From the NCBI GenBank assembly GCA_963383645.1, contig OY726565.1:31926534-31990533 (forward strand): DNA of 64,000 bases, read 5' to 3'. The position numbers were made by a program, and so were the translations under genes. Shown here piece by piece: positions 23,455 to 33,965 of the stretch. The DNA is from Muscardinus avellanarius (lineage: Eukaryota > Chordata > Mammalia > Rodentia > Gliridae). The notes below the pieces were generated by a model. That model was given only the letters and a program-made list of their open reading frames with translations, searched no databases and had not been told where the DNA came from. Position 1 is the first letter of the stretch, and the number at the start of each line of letters is the position of its first letter.

Positions 23455-23630
23455 CTGAGTGTGATGGTACATACCTTTAATCCTAGTACTTGGTAGGTTT
23501 AGACAGAAGATTTGAGGCCAGCCTCAGCAACTTAGTGAGATCCTGTTCCAAAATGAAAAATAAAATAGGGGTGAGGTTGTAGCTTGGAGGTATAATGCCT
23601 TTGGGTTCAATCTCCAGTAGCACATCAAAG
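23455..23630 (+). mobile_element. B1-dID-type SINE, diverged
   Basis: acctttaatcctagtacttg, cagcctcagcaacttagtg, then ttgtagcttggaggtataat and gggttcaatctccagtag. Lacks CpGs, suggesting an older copy. Confidence 0.85.
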
Positions 23631-23737
23631 GGTAAATGGAAAAAAAGAAAGGATGAATAAAAGAAAAATAGGGAAGAAAAATACATTGTGTATGTTATAA
23701 AATATGCAACCAAAAGTTTAATGATGAAAATTTGAAA

Positions 23738-24955
23738 ACAGGATAAAATTTCACTGTGTACATATTCCACAGTTTTGTAACCCATTCATCTGTTGATGAA
23801 TTTATTAGCTGGTTCTGTAGTTTGTAGTTGTATGATGTGCAGCTGTAAACATAGATACACATTAGTCTAGTAGTTTGGTTTCTATTCTTTTGGGCAGATT
23901 CAATAAATTGAATCAAGAAATAATTTATAAGTTGATAGAAGAAAAGCCTGTAACTCACAAAACTGACTAAATCAAAAGAAGATAACAAAGTGTGTTAAGA
24001 GGCCAGATCATAGCAATAGTTAATTGTGCAGCTATGAACATAGATACGCATGCATTGGTTTGGTAGTTTGGTTTCCTTTCTTTTGGGTAGATACCCAGAA
24101 GTTGTATTGTTAGATCATATGGTAGATTCATTCTCATTCTTCTGAGGATCCTCCATACTGTTTTCCAAAGTGGTTGCACTAATTTGCAATCCCACCAACA
24201 GTGTATTAGAATTACCACTTTTCCACACTCTTGCCACCATTTGTTGTTTTTGAATGATCATCTAATTCTAGTTGGAGTTAGGTGAAATCTCAGGGTAGTT
24301 TTGGTTTGCATCTTTCTGAGTGCTAATTATGTTGAACATTTTTTCATACATTTATTGGTCATTGAATTTCTTTTGTGAAATGTCTATTTTGTTCACATGC
24401 CTAGTTTTGATTGGGTTTTTTTTTTTTTTTTAGCTGTGAGTTTCCTGAATTCTCTGTGTATTCTAGATATTAGTCCTCTATTGGAGTATTTGAAAAAATT
24501 TTTCTTCCATTCTGTCTGTTCTTTGTTGAAGTTCATGATGGTTTCCTTTGCTATACAGAAGCTCTCGGTTTAATGCAATCCCACGTATTATCCTTATTTT
24601 AGTTTCTTCTGCCTTTGTGGTCTTGTTAGAAAGTTTTTACCTGTTTCTTTGTGTTGCAGGACTGGACTTATGCCCTCTTCAAGGATCTGCATGGATTTTT
24701 CTCTGATTTCCAAGTCATTGATCCATCTTGACTTGATTCTTGTGCAGGGTGAGAGAGTGGGCTTTATTTTCATTTTTCTGCATAGGATTAACCAGTTTTC
24801 TCAGTACCATTTGTTGAAGAGGCTATATTTATTTCCAGTGTATGTTTTTGACCACTTTGTCAAAAATCAATTGGCTGTAAGTGGGTGGATTTGTTTCTGA
24901 GTCTTCTATTCTGCTCCATTGGTCTATGTATCTATTTTTGTGCCAGTAGCAAATA
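23738..24955 (-). mobile_element. LINE-1 ORF2 fragment(s), antisense
   Basis: 24020-24955 is antisense ORF2 (ctgaggatcctccatactg, tttgcaatcccaccaacag, ttgatccatcttgacttgat, ctattctgctccattggtc). 23738-23898 overlaps it in L1 order: about 60 bp around catagatacacattagtc is present twice, at 23839 and 24026. These are therefore two fragments or a duplicated one, with about 120 bp of other DNA between. No intact ORF. Confidence 0.82.
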
Positions 24956-25040
24956 ATTTTAAAAAGATAAAATGTGTCAAAATTGACTTGGGAAGAAATA
25001 AAACTTAAAAAAATTAAATAAAATAGAATCAATAGTTGAC

Positions 25041-26105
25041 AGTATTGTGGGATGTCATACATCACTTTCTTGGTAGCTCAGAGCTGCAAGCTTTGTCACA
25101 GAGCAGCGGAGCCAAAAGTAGAGGTGGTGCCCTATGTGGTTTATTAGTTTATTTTGCTTGGGGTAAGGACTCAAGAGCTCCAGAGAAATCAGTGAGGAGA
25201 TTTTACCTCATGTTAGTGGGAAAAATATAATTTGAAATTTATACTACAAATTAAAGTTAACCTGTTCTCTTGAGAGAAGACCTGTCACTGCTGCTCTGTT
25301 GCTTTTCTGGTACCTTGTCGAGGCATGAAGATATTAAGTAGTATAGCATATGCATGGTTTCTGTATAGTCTTCGATACCTTATAGAAACCATAAACTGGA
25401 GTCTCATTCTTCTGATGCCATATTTAAGTTTTACCTAGCTAGGCTGCAGTTGACCCTGACCTCTTCTCCAAAGGGCAGAATTATCTCTAGAATGGAGAGC
25501 AGAACAGAAAGTCAACATTCAAGTGTATAGGTGATTTGCAATTCTTCTTTGATGGGTTTGTTAATAATTGAATCCCATTTACTCCTGGGTTTATTATTTC
25601 TTAATTATTTACAGGACAGTTTACATTAGACATAGTGACCTTTGCTCTGTCTGCTATATTGTCAATCTTTATTTAAGTCTACCATTTGTAAACATTTGCC
25701 TTAAGATAAAAACATTTCAAGTATATCAAAGTTTTCTTCGTTAGGATTTAAAAAAATTATGTTTTACAAAGGTCTTCTTCACTCCTAGGAAGAAGAATAT
25801 GCTGACCCAGATTGATGTCAAGATAGCTTAATAGGCAATGGGTATTTTGGAAGGCTCTTTGGCAAGATATATGTAGGCAGGGGTTGATTTTACTAGACTT
25901 GACCATCACAATATATATACTGCTAGGTACTCAAACTAAAGTTAGCCTTGCTCTGGCCATCTTGATGAATTTGTCCACAGGGCAATTCCAACTCTTTCAC
26001 TTTATATCACAGATTTACGAGCAGAAGTTGAGAGAACAACTCTACATTTTTAGCTTTGCCTTTTGGTAATAATTTAAACAAAATGAGGTTGAAATGTAGT
26101 TTTTG
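25041..26105. other. No gene or clear repeat
   Basis: Unique-looking DNA. Confidence 0.45.
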
Positions 26106-26107
26106 TA

Positions 26108-26505
26108 GATTTTTTTTATTGGTGCATTGTAGTCATATATCTTAATGGAATAAAAGGTGGTGGAGACATACATGCACACATCACTCAATTAGCCCTTACC
26201 CAATTCCCGCCTCATTCCCTCCCCCTCCCTCCTTCCCATGCTTGGCTTACTGATTGACTTTGACATGTTTGTTTAAGTACATCGTGTGCTTTCGAGAGTT
26301 TCCCTCTACCCCCCTCCCATCCCCTCTGTTAGGTCACCTTATTCTCTCATCTATAGAATCTCTTCCTTCATCTAGGGTTCCTCCTGTTACCCATTTCTCC
26401 CTAGCTTTCACATATTAGGGAAAGCATCCAATTTCTTCTTTTTTGTGACTGACTAATCTCACTTACCAAAATGTCCTCCAGTTCTTATTACTCAGCCATA
26501 ATTAA
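26108..26505 (-). mobile_element. Short LINE-1 3' end with a tiny 5' inversion
   Basis: tttattggtgcattgtagtc (L1 terminus), a pyrimidine-rich 3' UTR with cccccctcccatcccctctg, then the end of ORF2 to gtcctccagttc. Immediately after comes ttattactcagccataatta (26486-26505), the same ORF2 region in sense. This is a 20-bp inverted 5' end. Confidence 0.82.
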
Positions 26506-26534
26506 AGATAGTTTTTGAAGAATTTCTTTTAAAA

Positions 26535-27490
26535 ATATATTTTTATTGGTGACTGTAGTTATCCATCATCACGAGGTTCAGAGTGATGGAAACGTGTGCG
26601 CACAGCACTTGGTGTGCTCCTTCAGCGCTCACCTGGCTCCCTGAGATTGCTATTGATAACTTGATGTATGTACCTGGAATTATTTGAACTGTTCCCTTCA
26701 TCCCATCTCCACCCCACCCTAAACACATACACTTCCTTCCTCCACACCCCTCCACCAACCTGCTAGTCTCTCTCTTCATTCATCTGAAGTTCCTTTTGCT
26801 TCTCAGTTTCTCTCTAGCTTCCACATATGAGAGAAAACTTGTGGCCCTTGTCTTTCTGATACTAATACCACTTAGCATTATATCCTGTAGTTTCATCCAT
26901 TTTCCTGCAATGGCATAATTCTGCTCTTCTTTAGGACTGAGCATAATTCCATGTGTGCATACACCACATTTTCTTTACCCATTAATCTTTTGGCAGACAC
27001 TTAGGCTAGCTTTATAATTTGACTACTGTGAATTATGCTCCTATAAAAAAATAATTATGTATTTCTATAATATTCTGACTTCATTTCCTTTGGAAAGATG
27101 CCAGGAGTGGTATAGCTAGGCCATGTGGTAGTTTCATTTCTAGAGTTCCAAGAAACCTTTATACTGATCTCCATAGCAATAGCAGCTGTACTAATTTGCA
27201 ATCCTACCAACAATAAGGGTTCCTATTTTCATACATCCTCACATTTATTATTGTTTATATTCTTTTTTATGTGGTACTAGGGGTGGAACCCAGGAGCTTT
27301 CTACCCCCAGACTATTCCCAGACCTATTTTATATTTTATTTGGAAACAGGTCTCACTAAGTTGCTGAGAGCCTCACTAAGTAGCTGAGGCTGGCTTCAAA
27401 CCTGTGCAATCCTCCTTCCTGTCTCAGCCTCCCAAGTGCTGGGATTACAAGTGTGTGCCACCACGCCTGGCTTTATATTCTTGAAGTATA
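26535..27490 (-). mobile_element. Older LINE-1 3' end, antisense, with a SINE insert
   Basis: tatttttattggtgactgt (3' terminus), agcttccacatatgagagaa, ctgcaatggcataattctgc, actaatttgcaatcctacca, ttcatacatcctcacattta. More diverged than the L1 at 26108-26505 directly to its left, with which it lies in tandem. A SINE sits at 27265-27471. Confidence 0.82.
27265..27471 (-). mobile_element. B1-dID-type SINE, S2-like, antisense
   Basis: ggggtggaacccaggagctt and cagactattcccagacc, then ggaaacaggtctcactaag, cagcctcccaagtgctggg and ccaccacgcctggc. TSD tttatattctt at 27254-27264 and 27472-27482, inside the older L1. Confidence 0.93.
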
Positions 27491-28585
27491 TTTGAAGAAT
27501 TACTTTAAATTGCAGATATTTTAATTTTGGTTTAAAATTTACAATACTGCATGCTCATTTTTAAATACTTTTTTCAAAAAAATATATATATCCAATCTAC
27601 TTGTCCCCTTATTGCTATAATTGTTAAAATATGATTGGCAATAACCCCTAGCATGTGGTTTTTAAGAATTTGAAATGTTAAGATTAGAATGCTATTAAAT
27701 AAAGATTAGTGGAATGAAATAAATAAGATTTTATTATATTTTATCTTTATTTATAGAGACCTTGAAATATGTGACTTGGTAAAATTTGTCTGTTTTTATC
27801 TAAGCATATAGCAGATGGCCTCCCGAGAACAGGTATTTATTGAATGCTTATTGATCGATTGATCTGACAAGATGGTATTTAATTTTGAAAACAGTACATT
27901 GTAGTTACTAAATATATGCCTGGAATTATAAAATATATTTTCAACCATGAAAAATTTCAGACCAATTCAAATATAGTACACATATTGGGAGTTTCTGCTT
28001 TCATAATTGGTGTTGAATTATTTAACACAAATTAGTCTCATAATTTTCAGATTTAGTCCATTTTCAAGATTCAAAGGGATGACATCCTGTTTCTGGAGAC
28101 TTTTTGTTTCTCCTTCTCTTTCTTCTTTTCCTCTCCTCCCTCTCCTTTTCCTTCTTATTTTAGAAAAACTCTTTGGGTATTGCTGCTTCTCCTTCGATGA
28201 GTTTATGGTACTCGTTTTCTCGTTGGCAGTGCAGAATGCTCCTGGGCAGAAATCTGTGGATTTATTCGTCTTTCTGAGTTGAGTTGACAAGTACAAGTTA
28301 CAGCATTTGGACTCATTTATTTTTAAAGGGCCTGCCTGCACTCATGCAGTTGATCTTATTTCTTCCAAGTGGGTTACCTTTAACTGTAATGAATATTCAG
28401 CTGGAATGTGAGCACTAGCCAAGGAGCCTCTGCCTCATGCAACATCCTGCTGAGTTAAGTCAACTCACTGGAAGGGAATGTATCTGTGACCTGGAATTAT
28501 AGGCTGGAATCTACCAGTGCTAGAGAGGTAGTCTGTTCTGATTGGTATGATTCTCTGAAAGTAAATAATTTGACTCATGGAATTT
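27491..28585. other. No gene or clear repeat
   Basis: AT-rich unique DNA with a pyrimidine-rich stretch at 28110-28160. The opposite-strand frames of 91 and 107 codons overlap and are treated as chance. Confidence 0.45.
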
Positions 28586-28589
28586 CTTT

Positions 28590-28752
28590 CTTTAATTTTG
28601 TACTATGGATGGAGCCCACACTCCCCCCCTTTTTTTTTAACAGGGTCTCATTAGTTTGCTGAGAATCTCTCTAAATTGCTGAGGCTTGTCTCTATTCTCC
28701 TGTTTCAGCCTCCCAAATCCTGGGATCACAGGGATGCACCAACATACTCTGT
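28590..28752 (-). mobile_element. B1-dID-type SINE, antisense, diverged
   Basis: tactatggatggagcccac, then a deletion in the ID half, tttaacagggtctcattag, cagcctcccaaatcctggg. Part of a cluster of three SINEs. Confidence 0.82.
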
Positions 28753-28777
28753 AATTTCTTTGTTTATTTTAAATTTA

Positions 28778-28953
28778 CTTTTTAGTACTGAGGATTGAAC
28801 TCAGTGGCATTCTACCTCCAAAGTACATGCTAAACCAATTTGATTTTTTATTTTGAGATAGAATGTTGCTAGGTTGCTGAGAGTCTTGCTAAATTGGTGA
28901 GGCTGATCTGAGATACTTCTAGGATTGCAGGTGTGTACCACTGCTCCCAGCTC
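28778..28953 (-). mobile_element. B1-dID-type SINE, antisense, diverged
   Basis: tactgaggattgaactcag and tggcattctacctccaaagt, then tttgagatagaatgttgcta, and a shortened B1 half ending gtaccactgctcccagc. Confidence 0.82.
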
Positions 28954-29025
28954 TTCCATTTTTAAATGAAAATTGAACTTAGCTTCATAGAGTGCAATAG
29001 TAGAACTAATGAAAACATTTTCTAT

Positions 29026-29250
29026 CAGAGCTGGGTATGGTGGCATATGCTTGTAATCCTAGCGCTTGGGAGACGGAGACATGAGGCTCGCACAGGTTCA
29101 AAGCCAGCTTCAGCTGCTTAGTGAGGCTCTCAGCAATTTAATGAGACCCTGTTTTTAAATAAAGTATAAATATAGTCTGGGAGTGTAGCCCAGAGGTAGA
29201 AAAGCCCCTGGATTCCACCCCCAGCACCACACACAAAAATAATAAATAAG
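29026..29250 (+). mobile_element. B1-dID-type SINE, S2 form
   Basis: ttgtaatcctagcgcttggg, left B box aggttcaaagcc, gtctgggagtgtagcccag, cccctggattccaccccc. Perfect 11-bp TSD acattttctat at 29015-29025 and 29251-29261. Confidence 0.94.
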
Positions 29251-29337
29251 ACATTTTCTATGAATCATTCTTAATTTATAGAACAATTTTCAAATAATAT
29301 TTAGTATATTTTTGAAACTATAATCACTTTGGAGATA

Positions 29338-29367
29338 TTTATTTATTTATTTACTTATTTATTTTTG
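29338..29367. repeat. (ATTT)n microsatellite
   Basis: About seven ATTT units with one change. Confidence 0.92.
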
Positions 29368-29925
29368 GTTTAAGGTTTGTTTATGGCCTATCCTTTAGAT
29401 ACTTCAAGAGGGTCTGATATGTAACCAAAAGCACAGAATATGATGATTAGCATTTTTTCATAGTTGAAGTGGATGGTGGGGAGCTGTATCAAGAGGAGTA
29501 TTTTAATACTATATATCATGTAGCCCATGCTTTAGTTCAAGTTAACAACAGATTTGCTAATCAGTTTGAAGATTTTGTTTGACATATTCTACATTTCCTT
29601 TTCTGATGGATGAGAAAAGTGCAGCTGCATGTCATGTCTCCTTTGGTTACTGGTCTTTTAGCAGTGTGTCATGAGACTAAGTGCATAGTATAAGATAGAT
29701 GCTGCGGTATGATATGCAGCAAGTCTTGGAGATTATTACAGACATAGGTTAATAGAATATCATTTTACAGTCTATCATCTTTTCTTTGAAGTTATATAAA
29801 TTGGCTTCCATGGCAGAGTTTGCTAGTTGTCCCAATATCCTTTTTTCCTTCATTGTTAAAAACTAGAATCCTGATGTCTAGGATTTATTTCCTCTATGAA
29901 ATAAAACTCCATCTCTCAGTCTTTC
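29368..29925. other. No gene or clear repeat
   Basis: Unique-looking DNA forming the left flank of the composite element that starts at 29941. Confidence 0.45.
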
Positions 29926-30682
29926 CTAAATCCTGGGTGGAGCACGCCAGACCCCCGGAAGAACCAGGGCCTGGGCTGCAGGACCCTGGGCCCCGGGCTG
30001 GGGTTGTGCAGGGCACGCCGGACCCCTGGAAGAACCGGGGCCCGGGGCACAGTGCTACCGAGTGCCTGATCCCACAGCCTCCTCAAACCATACATACTGT
30101 CTTCTCTTATTAAAAAAAAAAAAAAGGAAAAAAAAGAAGAAAAAAGAAAAGAAAAATATCGGAGAGGGGTCAAGAGGGCTGAGGGCCACAGCGGCTACCA
30201 GGATACTGGAGATGCAGACAAAACTTATCCAACTGAACTGGAACTTTTGGAAAAATTCCCCGTGAAGGAGGACTGCTTCTTCTCTACATCCTTAAGAATC
30301 CTGGACATCACCTGTAAGGAGAGAGTTTAGGTGGAAGGCGGTGTCGGAAGCAGTCACCGTGATGATGGTGGAGACTTGTATTCGGGACAGGCAGAAATCT
30401 GATCCTACCAACCTTATCTTCTGGAGAAATTACCCCAAACGTCGAATGCTAACGTCGCACATGCTTAGGAACACTGGACAACATGCAGAGTGGAAAAAGA
30501 GCTTGGGAAAGATTTGAAATAGTGGAGACAGTGGCAATGGCCGCAGCCAGTACTCAAGGGAGGCAGAGATCTGATGCATTATACCTGGAACTTTTGAAGA
30601 AATAACCCCAGAGGCAGAATGCTACCACCATGCACCCTTGGGAACGTGGGACAACCTCCTGGGTGAAGAGGGTACTTGGATA

Positions 30683-31733
30683 GGAGCCTGCCGAGGGGTG
30701 AGGCCGGTGACTGGGACAGCAAAGCCAGGATTGGAGCCTGCCATGAGTTAAGGCTGGTGCTGGGGCCTCCGAGGCCAAGATTAGAGCCTATTGAGGGGTT
30801 AGGTCAGTGCCAGGGCCAGCGAGGCCAGGATTGGAGCCTGCCATGAGGCAAAGCCACTACTGAGGCCTCTGAGGCTGGGATCAGAGCCTGCCAAGGGGTT
30901 AGGCTGGTCCCGGGGCCAGCAAGGCTGGCATCAGAGCCTGCCGTGAGGCAAGGCTGGTGCTGGGGCCTCTGAGGCCAGGATCAGAGCCTGCCACGGGGTT
31001 AGGCTGGTGCCAGGGCCAGCGAGGCCGGGATCGGAGCCAAATGAGGCAAGGCCGCTACTGGAGCCTCTGAGGTGGGGATTGGAGCCTGCTGAGGGGTTAG
31101 TTTGGTGCCGGGGCCAGGGAGGCCGGGATCAAAGCCTGCCATGAGGCAAGGTCAGTGCTGGAGCCTGCGAGGCCAGGATCGGAGCTTGCCGAGAGGTTAG
31201 GGCAGTGCTGGGGCCAGTGAGGCCAGGATTGAAGCCTGCCATGAGCAAGCAAGGTGAGTGCTGGGGCCTCTGAGGCTGGAATCGGAGCCTGCTGATGGGT
31301 TAGGCCGGTGTTGGGGCCAGCAAGGCGTGGATTGGAGCCTCCCATGAGACAAAGCCGGTGCTGGTCCCTCTGAGGCCTGGATTGGAGCCAGCCAAGGGGT
31401 AAGGCTGGGGCTGGGGCCAGCGAGGCTGGGATCAGAGCCTGCAGTGAGGCAGGGCTGGTGCTGGGGCCTATGAGGCCAGGATAGGAGCTTGCCAAGGGGT
31501 TAAGCCAGTGCCAGAGTCAGCGAGGCTGGGATTAGAGCCTGCCTTGAAGCAAGGCCAGTGCTGGGGCCTCGGAGGCCAGGATCAGAGCCAGTCGAGGGGT
31601 TAGGCTGGTTCGGGGGCCAGCGAGGCCAGAATCAGGGCCTCCCATGAGGCAAGGCTGGTGCTGGAGTCAGCAAAGTCGGGATCAGAGTCCTCCAGGTGGC
31701 CAGGCAACTACTGGGGCCGTCAAGACTGGGATT
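30683..31733 (+). repeat. 50-bp VNTR in alternating A/B units
   Basis: About 21 units begin at 50-bp steps (30683, 30733, 30783, 30833, 30883 ...), each opening with a variant of ggagcctgcc. A units continue gaggggttaggc and end near ccagcgaggcc. B units continue atgaggcaaggc and end near cctctgaggcc. A and B alternate through about 20 units, giving a 100-bp higher-order repeat. The last unit is deviant. GC- and CpG-rich. Confidence 0.93.
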
Positions 31734-31804
31734 AGAACTTGCAATACGGCATGCACAGCGAAATATCACAAAAAATAAAAACTAGAAGCTTTCCCTAATT
31801 AGGA

Positions 31805-32110
31805 AAAACTAGGAGGAAAGGGGTAACAGGAGGAGGTCAAGTTATAGAAAGGGCCCTATAGTGATGCAATTAAGGTGACCAATCAGAGGGGATGGGGTGG
31901 GGGAGGATGGAACCTCTTTAAAACTCAGGATGTACGTAAACAAATGTATCAAAGATAATCACCAATCAAGCATGGGATCGAGGGAGGAGTAGGGAATGGG
32001 ATGGGGATTAGATGAGGGCTAATTGGATGATGTGTGCATGTATATCCTCTCAAGTCTTGTATTCCAATATGATATATGATTATAATGCACCAATAAAAAA
32101 TGTTAAAAAA
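31805..32110 (+). mobile_element. LINE-1 3' UTR module of the composite element
   Basis: ggtaacaggaggaggtcaag, taaggtgaccaatcagaggg, gatggggtgggggaggatgg (G-rich tract), ggctaattggatgatgtgtg and atgcaccaataaaaaatgtt. It matches the LINE-1 3' ends at 22570-22885 and, in reverse, 26108-26505. Confidence 0.88.
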
Positions 32111-32139
32111 TAAACAACAAAAAAATAAATCCTGTGTGG

Positions 32140-32565
32140 GCATGGGTGAATGTGTAGTTGATGTGCCGTATGCATCAGTGCTCTCTGTGACTTTCTGAAT
32201 AGTTCCATAAAAAAAGAAGATTGTTTTATATGTCCCCTTTTTTTATTTACTGCCTGGATATGGAGAATATGACTCATTCTCTAGCCTACTGCTTAGACCA
32301 TGAGAATGAAGGTATGCTTTTGGTGTGTGGAACTGGGCATTAGGAATAGCCTGGGTCTCTTCTGTTGCACAAGAAGTGAATAGGTTCTATTATGTTAAGA
32401 CAATATTTTTTATATTCTGTGCATTCAAACATTATGAATACATGGTAGAATTTTGTACTGTAAGTGAAATAGTAGAAGTCAAAATGTGGCAATAACATAG
32501 TTGGGCGATAAGCAGTGCAGATACAGTCTAGAGAGTGAGCTACCATTATTATGTAATAGAAAAAC
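32140..32565. other. No gene or clear repeat
   Basis: Right flank of the composite element; unique-looking. Confidence 0.45.
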
Positions 32566-32568
32566 ATA

Positions 32569-32770
32569 GCTGGGTGTGGTGGTGCACACTTGTAATCCCA
32601 GCATTTGGGAGGCTGAGACTGGAGGATCACAGTTTGAGGACAGCCTCAGCTACTTAGTGAGGCCGTCTGCAACTCAGTGAGACCCAGTTTCAAAAATAAA
32701 GAATAAAAAATAGGGCAGGGGGTGCAGTCCAGAGGTCAAATGCCCCTGTTTTTCATCCCCAGGCCCACAA

Positions 32771-32817
<47 letters not shown>

Positions 32818-32820
32818 GAA
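32569..32820 (+). mobile_element. B1-dID-type SINE, S1 form, with (GAAA)n tail
   Basis: ttgtaatcccagcatttggg, gtttgaggacagcctcag, then ggggtgcagtccagaggtca and a worn right B box (tgtttttcatcccc). The tail expanded into (GAAA)n at 32768-32820. Confidence 0.92.
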
Positions 32821-32833
32821 AGACATGACCAAC

Positions 32834-33028
32834 TAGCCCAGTGTGGTGATGCATGCCTGCAATCCCAGTACTTGGGAGGCTAAAACAGAGGGATTGCAGG
32901 TTCAGGACCAGCCTCAGGAACTTGGTGAGATCCTCAATACCTTAGTGAGATCCTGCTTCAAAATTAAAAAAATATATGTAGGGCTGGGGGTGTAGCTCAG
33001 AGGTAGAATGTCCCTGGGTTCTTTCCAG

Positions 33029-33073
<45 letters not shown>
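32834..33073 (+). mobile_element. B1-dID-type SINE with (CA)n tail
   Basis: ctgcaatcccagtacttggg, left B box aggttcaggacc, gtgtagctcagaggtagaat and gggttctttccagaac. The tail grew into (CA)22 at 33029-33073. Head-to-tail with the preceding SINE. Confidence 0.92.
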
Positions 33074-33074
<1 letters not shown>

Positions 33075-33076
<2 letters not shown>

Positions 33077-33719
33077 GCATGGCTAACTTATTCCCTTGGA
33101 AGGCTTACCATCTATGAACTGGAGCTATATATATCATGTAGAGAAAAGTGTCAAATATTCAGAATACAAACATATTGACTGCTACTTGAGGGTTTTAGAT
33201 AAATCTCAAGATGAAGGAAAATAAAGCTTTTAAGTACAAATAGAAACTCAGATTTCTCCTTGCTAAAGGAGAAAGTATCTACTCAAGGCACTCCTGAACC
33301 GCCTTATTTGGGAGACCCATAATTTGTACTTTCCCAGTGAAGAAGAGTCAACTTCTTTCCTGTGTCCAAACTGAAATAGCAAAGGCGAAAATAAGGCCTT
33401 TAGAAGGTGATAATATTGTGGCTCCCTCAGAGTCCTTAACCAGATACTAAAACCATACTTTTCAAAAAAGATCATATTAAAGGTACAATCTGTGTTCATT
33501 GATCAAATAGTTAACCAGCACCAACAATGACCCTATGAGCTATTGAGATAGAAAGAAAACAAGCAAGGGAAAGTGAAACATCTTAAATCAGGTAGGCAAG
33601 GTGGTCCTCATTGATTAATTTATCCCAGCATCGCAAGAGTCAAGAAAATGAGACCCGTAGCAGGTGTATGCCATGTGGAGGGATTAGCTAGTATGAGTGT
33701 TTCTGATTACCATCAGGTG
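33075..33719. other. No gene or clear repeat
   Basis: Unique-looking DNA. Confidence 0.45.
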
Positions 33720-33965
33720 GGTCTGTAGAACAGCAGATGTCAGTCTGACCAGAGAAAGTGAGAAAAGTTAGAGAGAGGGCTAGGAACAGACCTTTATAGC
33801 CTCGCAGACCATCATGAGCATGTTGGCTGAGGTTGGGATCCTTTGAATAATTTGTGCAGAGGAGTAGATTGATTTGATTTAAAGCTTGTAATTGTTTTGA
33901 AAGTAGTCAGTAGAAATGCAAGGGTAGAAGAGAGACTGACTTTGTTACAGTATCCACAGAGACAA
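33720..33965 (-). mobile_element. L2 LINE ORF2 relic, antisense
   Basis: Antisense order of the L2 3' ORF2 region: gacctttatagcctcgcaga, ttgtgcagaggagtagattg, aaatgcaagggtagaagaga, ttgttacagtatcc. Heavily mutated. Confidence 0.55.

Larger units (their letters stand above)
20340..25040 (+). mobile_element. Ancient LINE-1 (L1M-like) ORF2, dismantled by later insertions
   Basis: Ordered, diverged matches to the 5' half of L1 ORF2 are scattered in the plus sense: ggatattttaacacatctaa (about 22228), acagaattctgcacctgcc (about 22325), actcaaagtagaaagaag (about 23279), gagcagttaaactagaaact (about 23328), tcaaaattgacttgggaag (about 24978). SINEs, a younger L1 3' end and an antisense L1 lie between them. 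The edges are uncertain and some gap DNA may be unrelated. Confidence 0.5.
29941..32125 (+). mobile_element. GC-rich composite retroelement (SVA-like layout), non-autonomous
   Basis: TSDs taaatcctgggtgg (29927-29940) and taaatcctgtgtgg (32126-32139) enclose 2185 bp. In order: a 71-bp GC-rich repeat in about 1.6 copies (gcacgccagacccccggaag at 29942, again at 30013); an A-rich tract (30111-30157); three diverged ~175-bp monomers (from about 30214, 30391 and 30562); a 50-bp VNTR (30683-31733); and a LINE-1 3' UTR with A tail. The T/AAA context at the TSD fits the L1 endonuclease. No ORF of any retrotransposon protein is present, so it would need L1 proteins supplied in trans. It could instead be an L1 with a monomeric 5' UTR that has lost both ORFs. 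Confidence 0.8.

Noticed and set aside
24649..24900. Open frames in LINE-1 pieces (also 7871-8218)
   Set aside because: They lie on the antisense side or in fragments of ORF2. They are too short to be functional and are not read in the L1 frame over any length.
31097..31495. 132-codon open frame on the minus strand
   Set aside because: It lies wholly within the 50-bp VNTR. The repetitive Ala/Pro/Ser-rich peptide is what a GC-rich tandem repeat with few stops would give.
30683..31733. Array that could look like CRISPR-type repeats
   Set aside because: The units are contiguous with no unique spacers, and the context is mammalian retroelement DNA.
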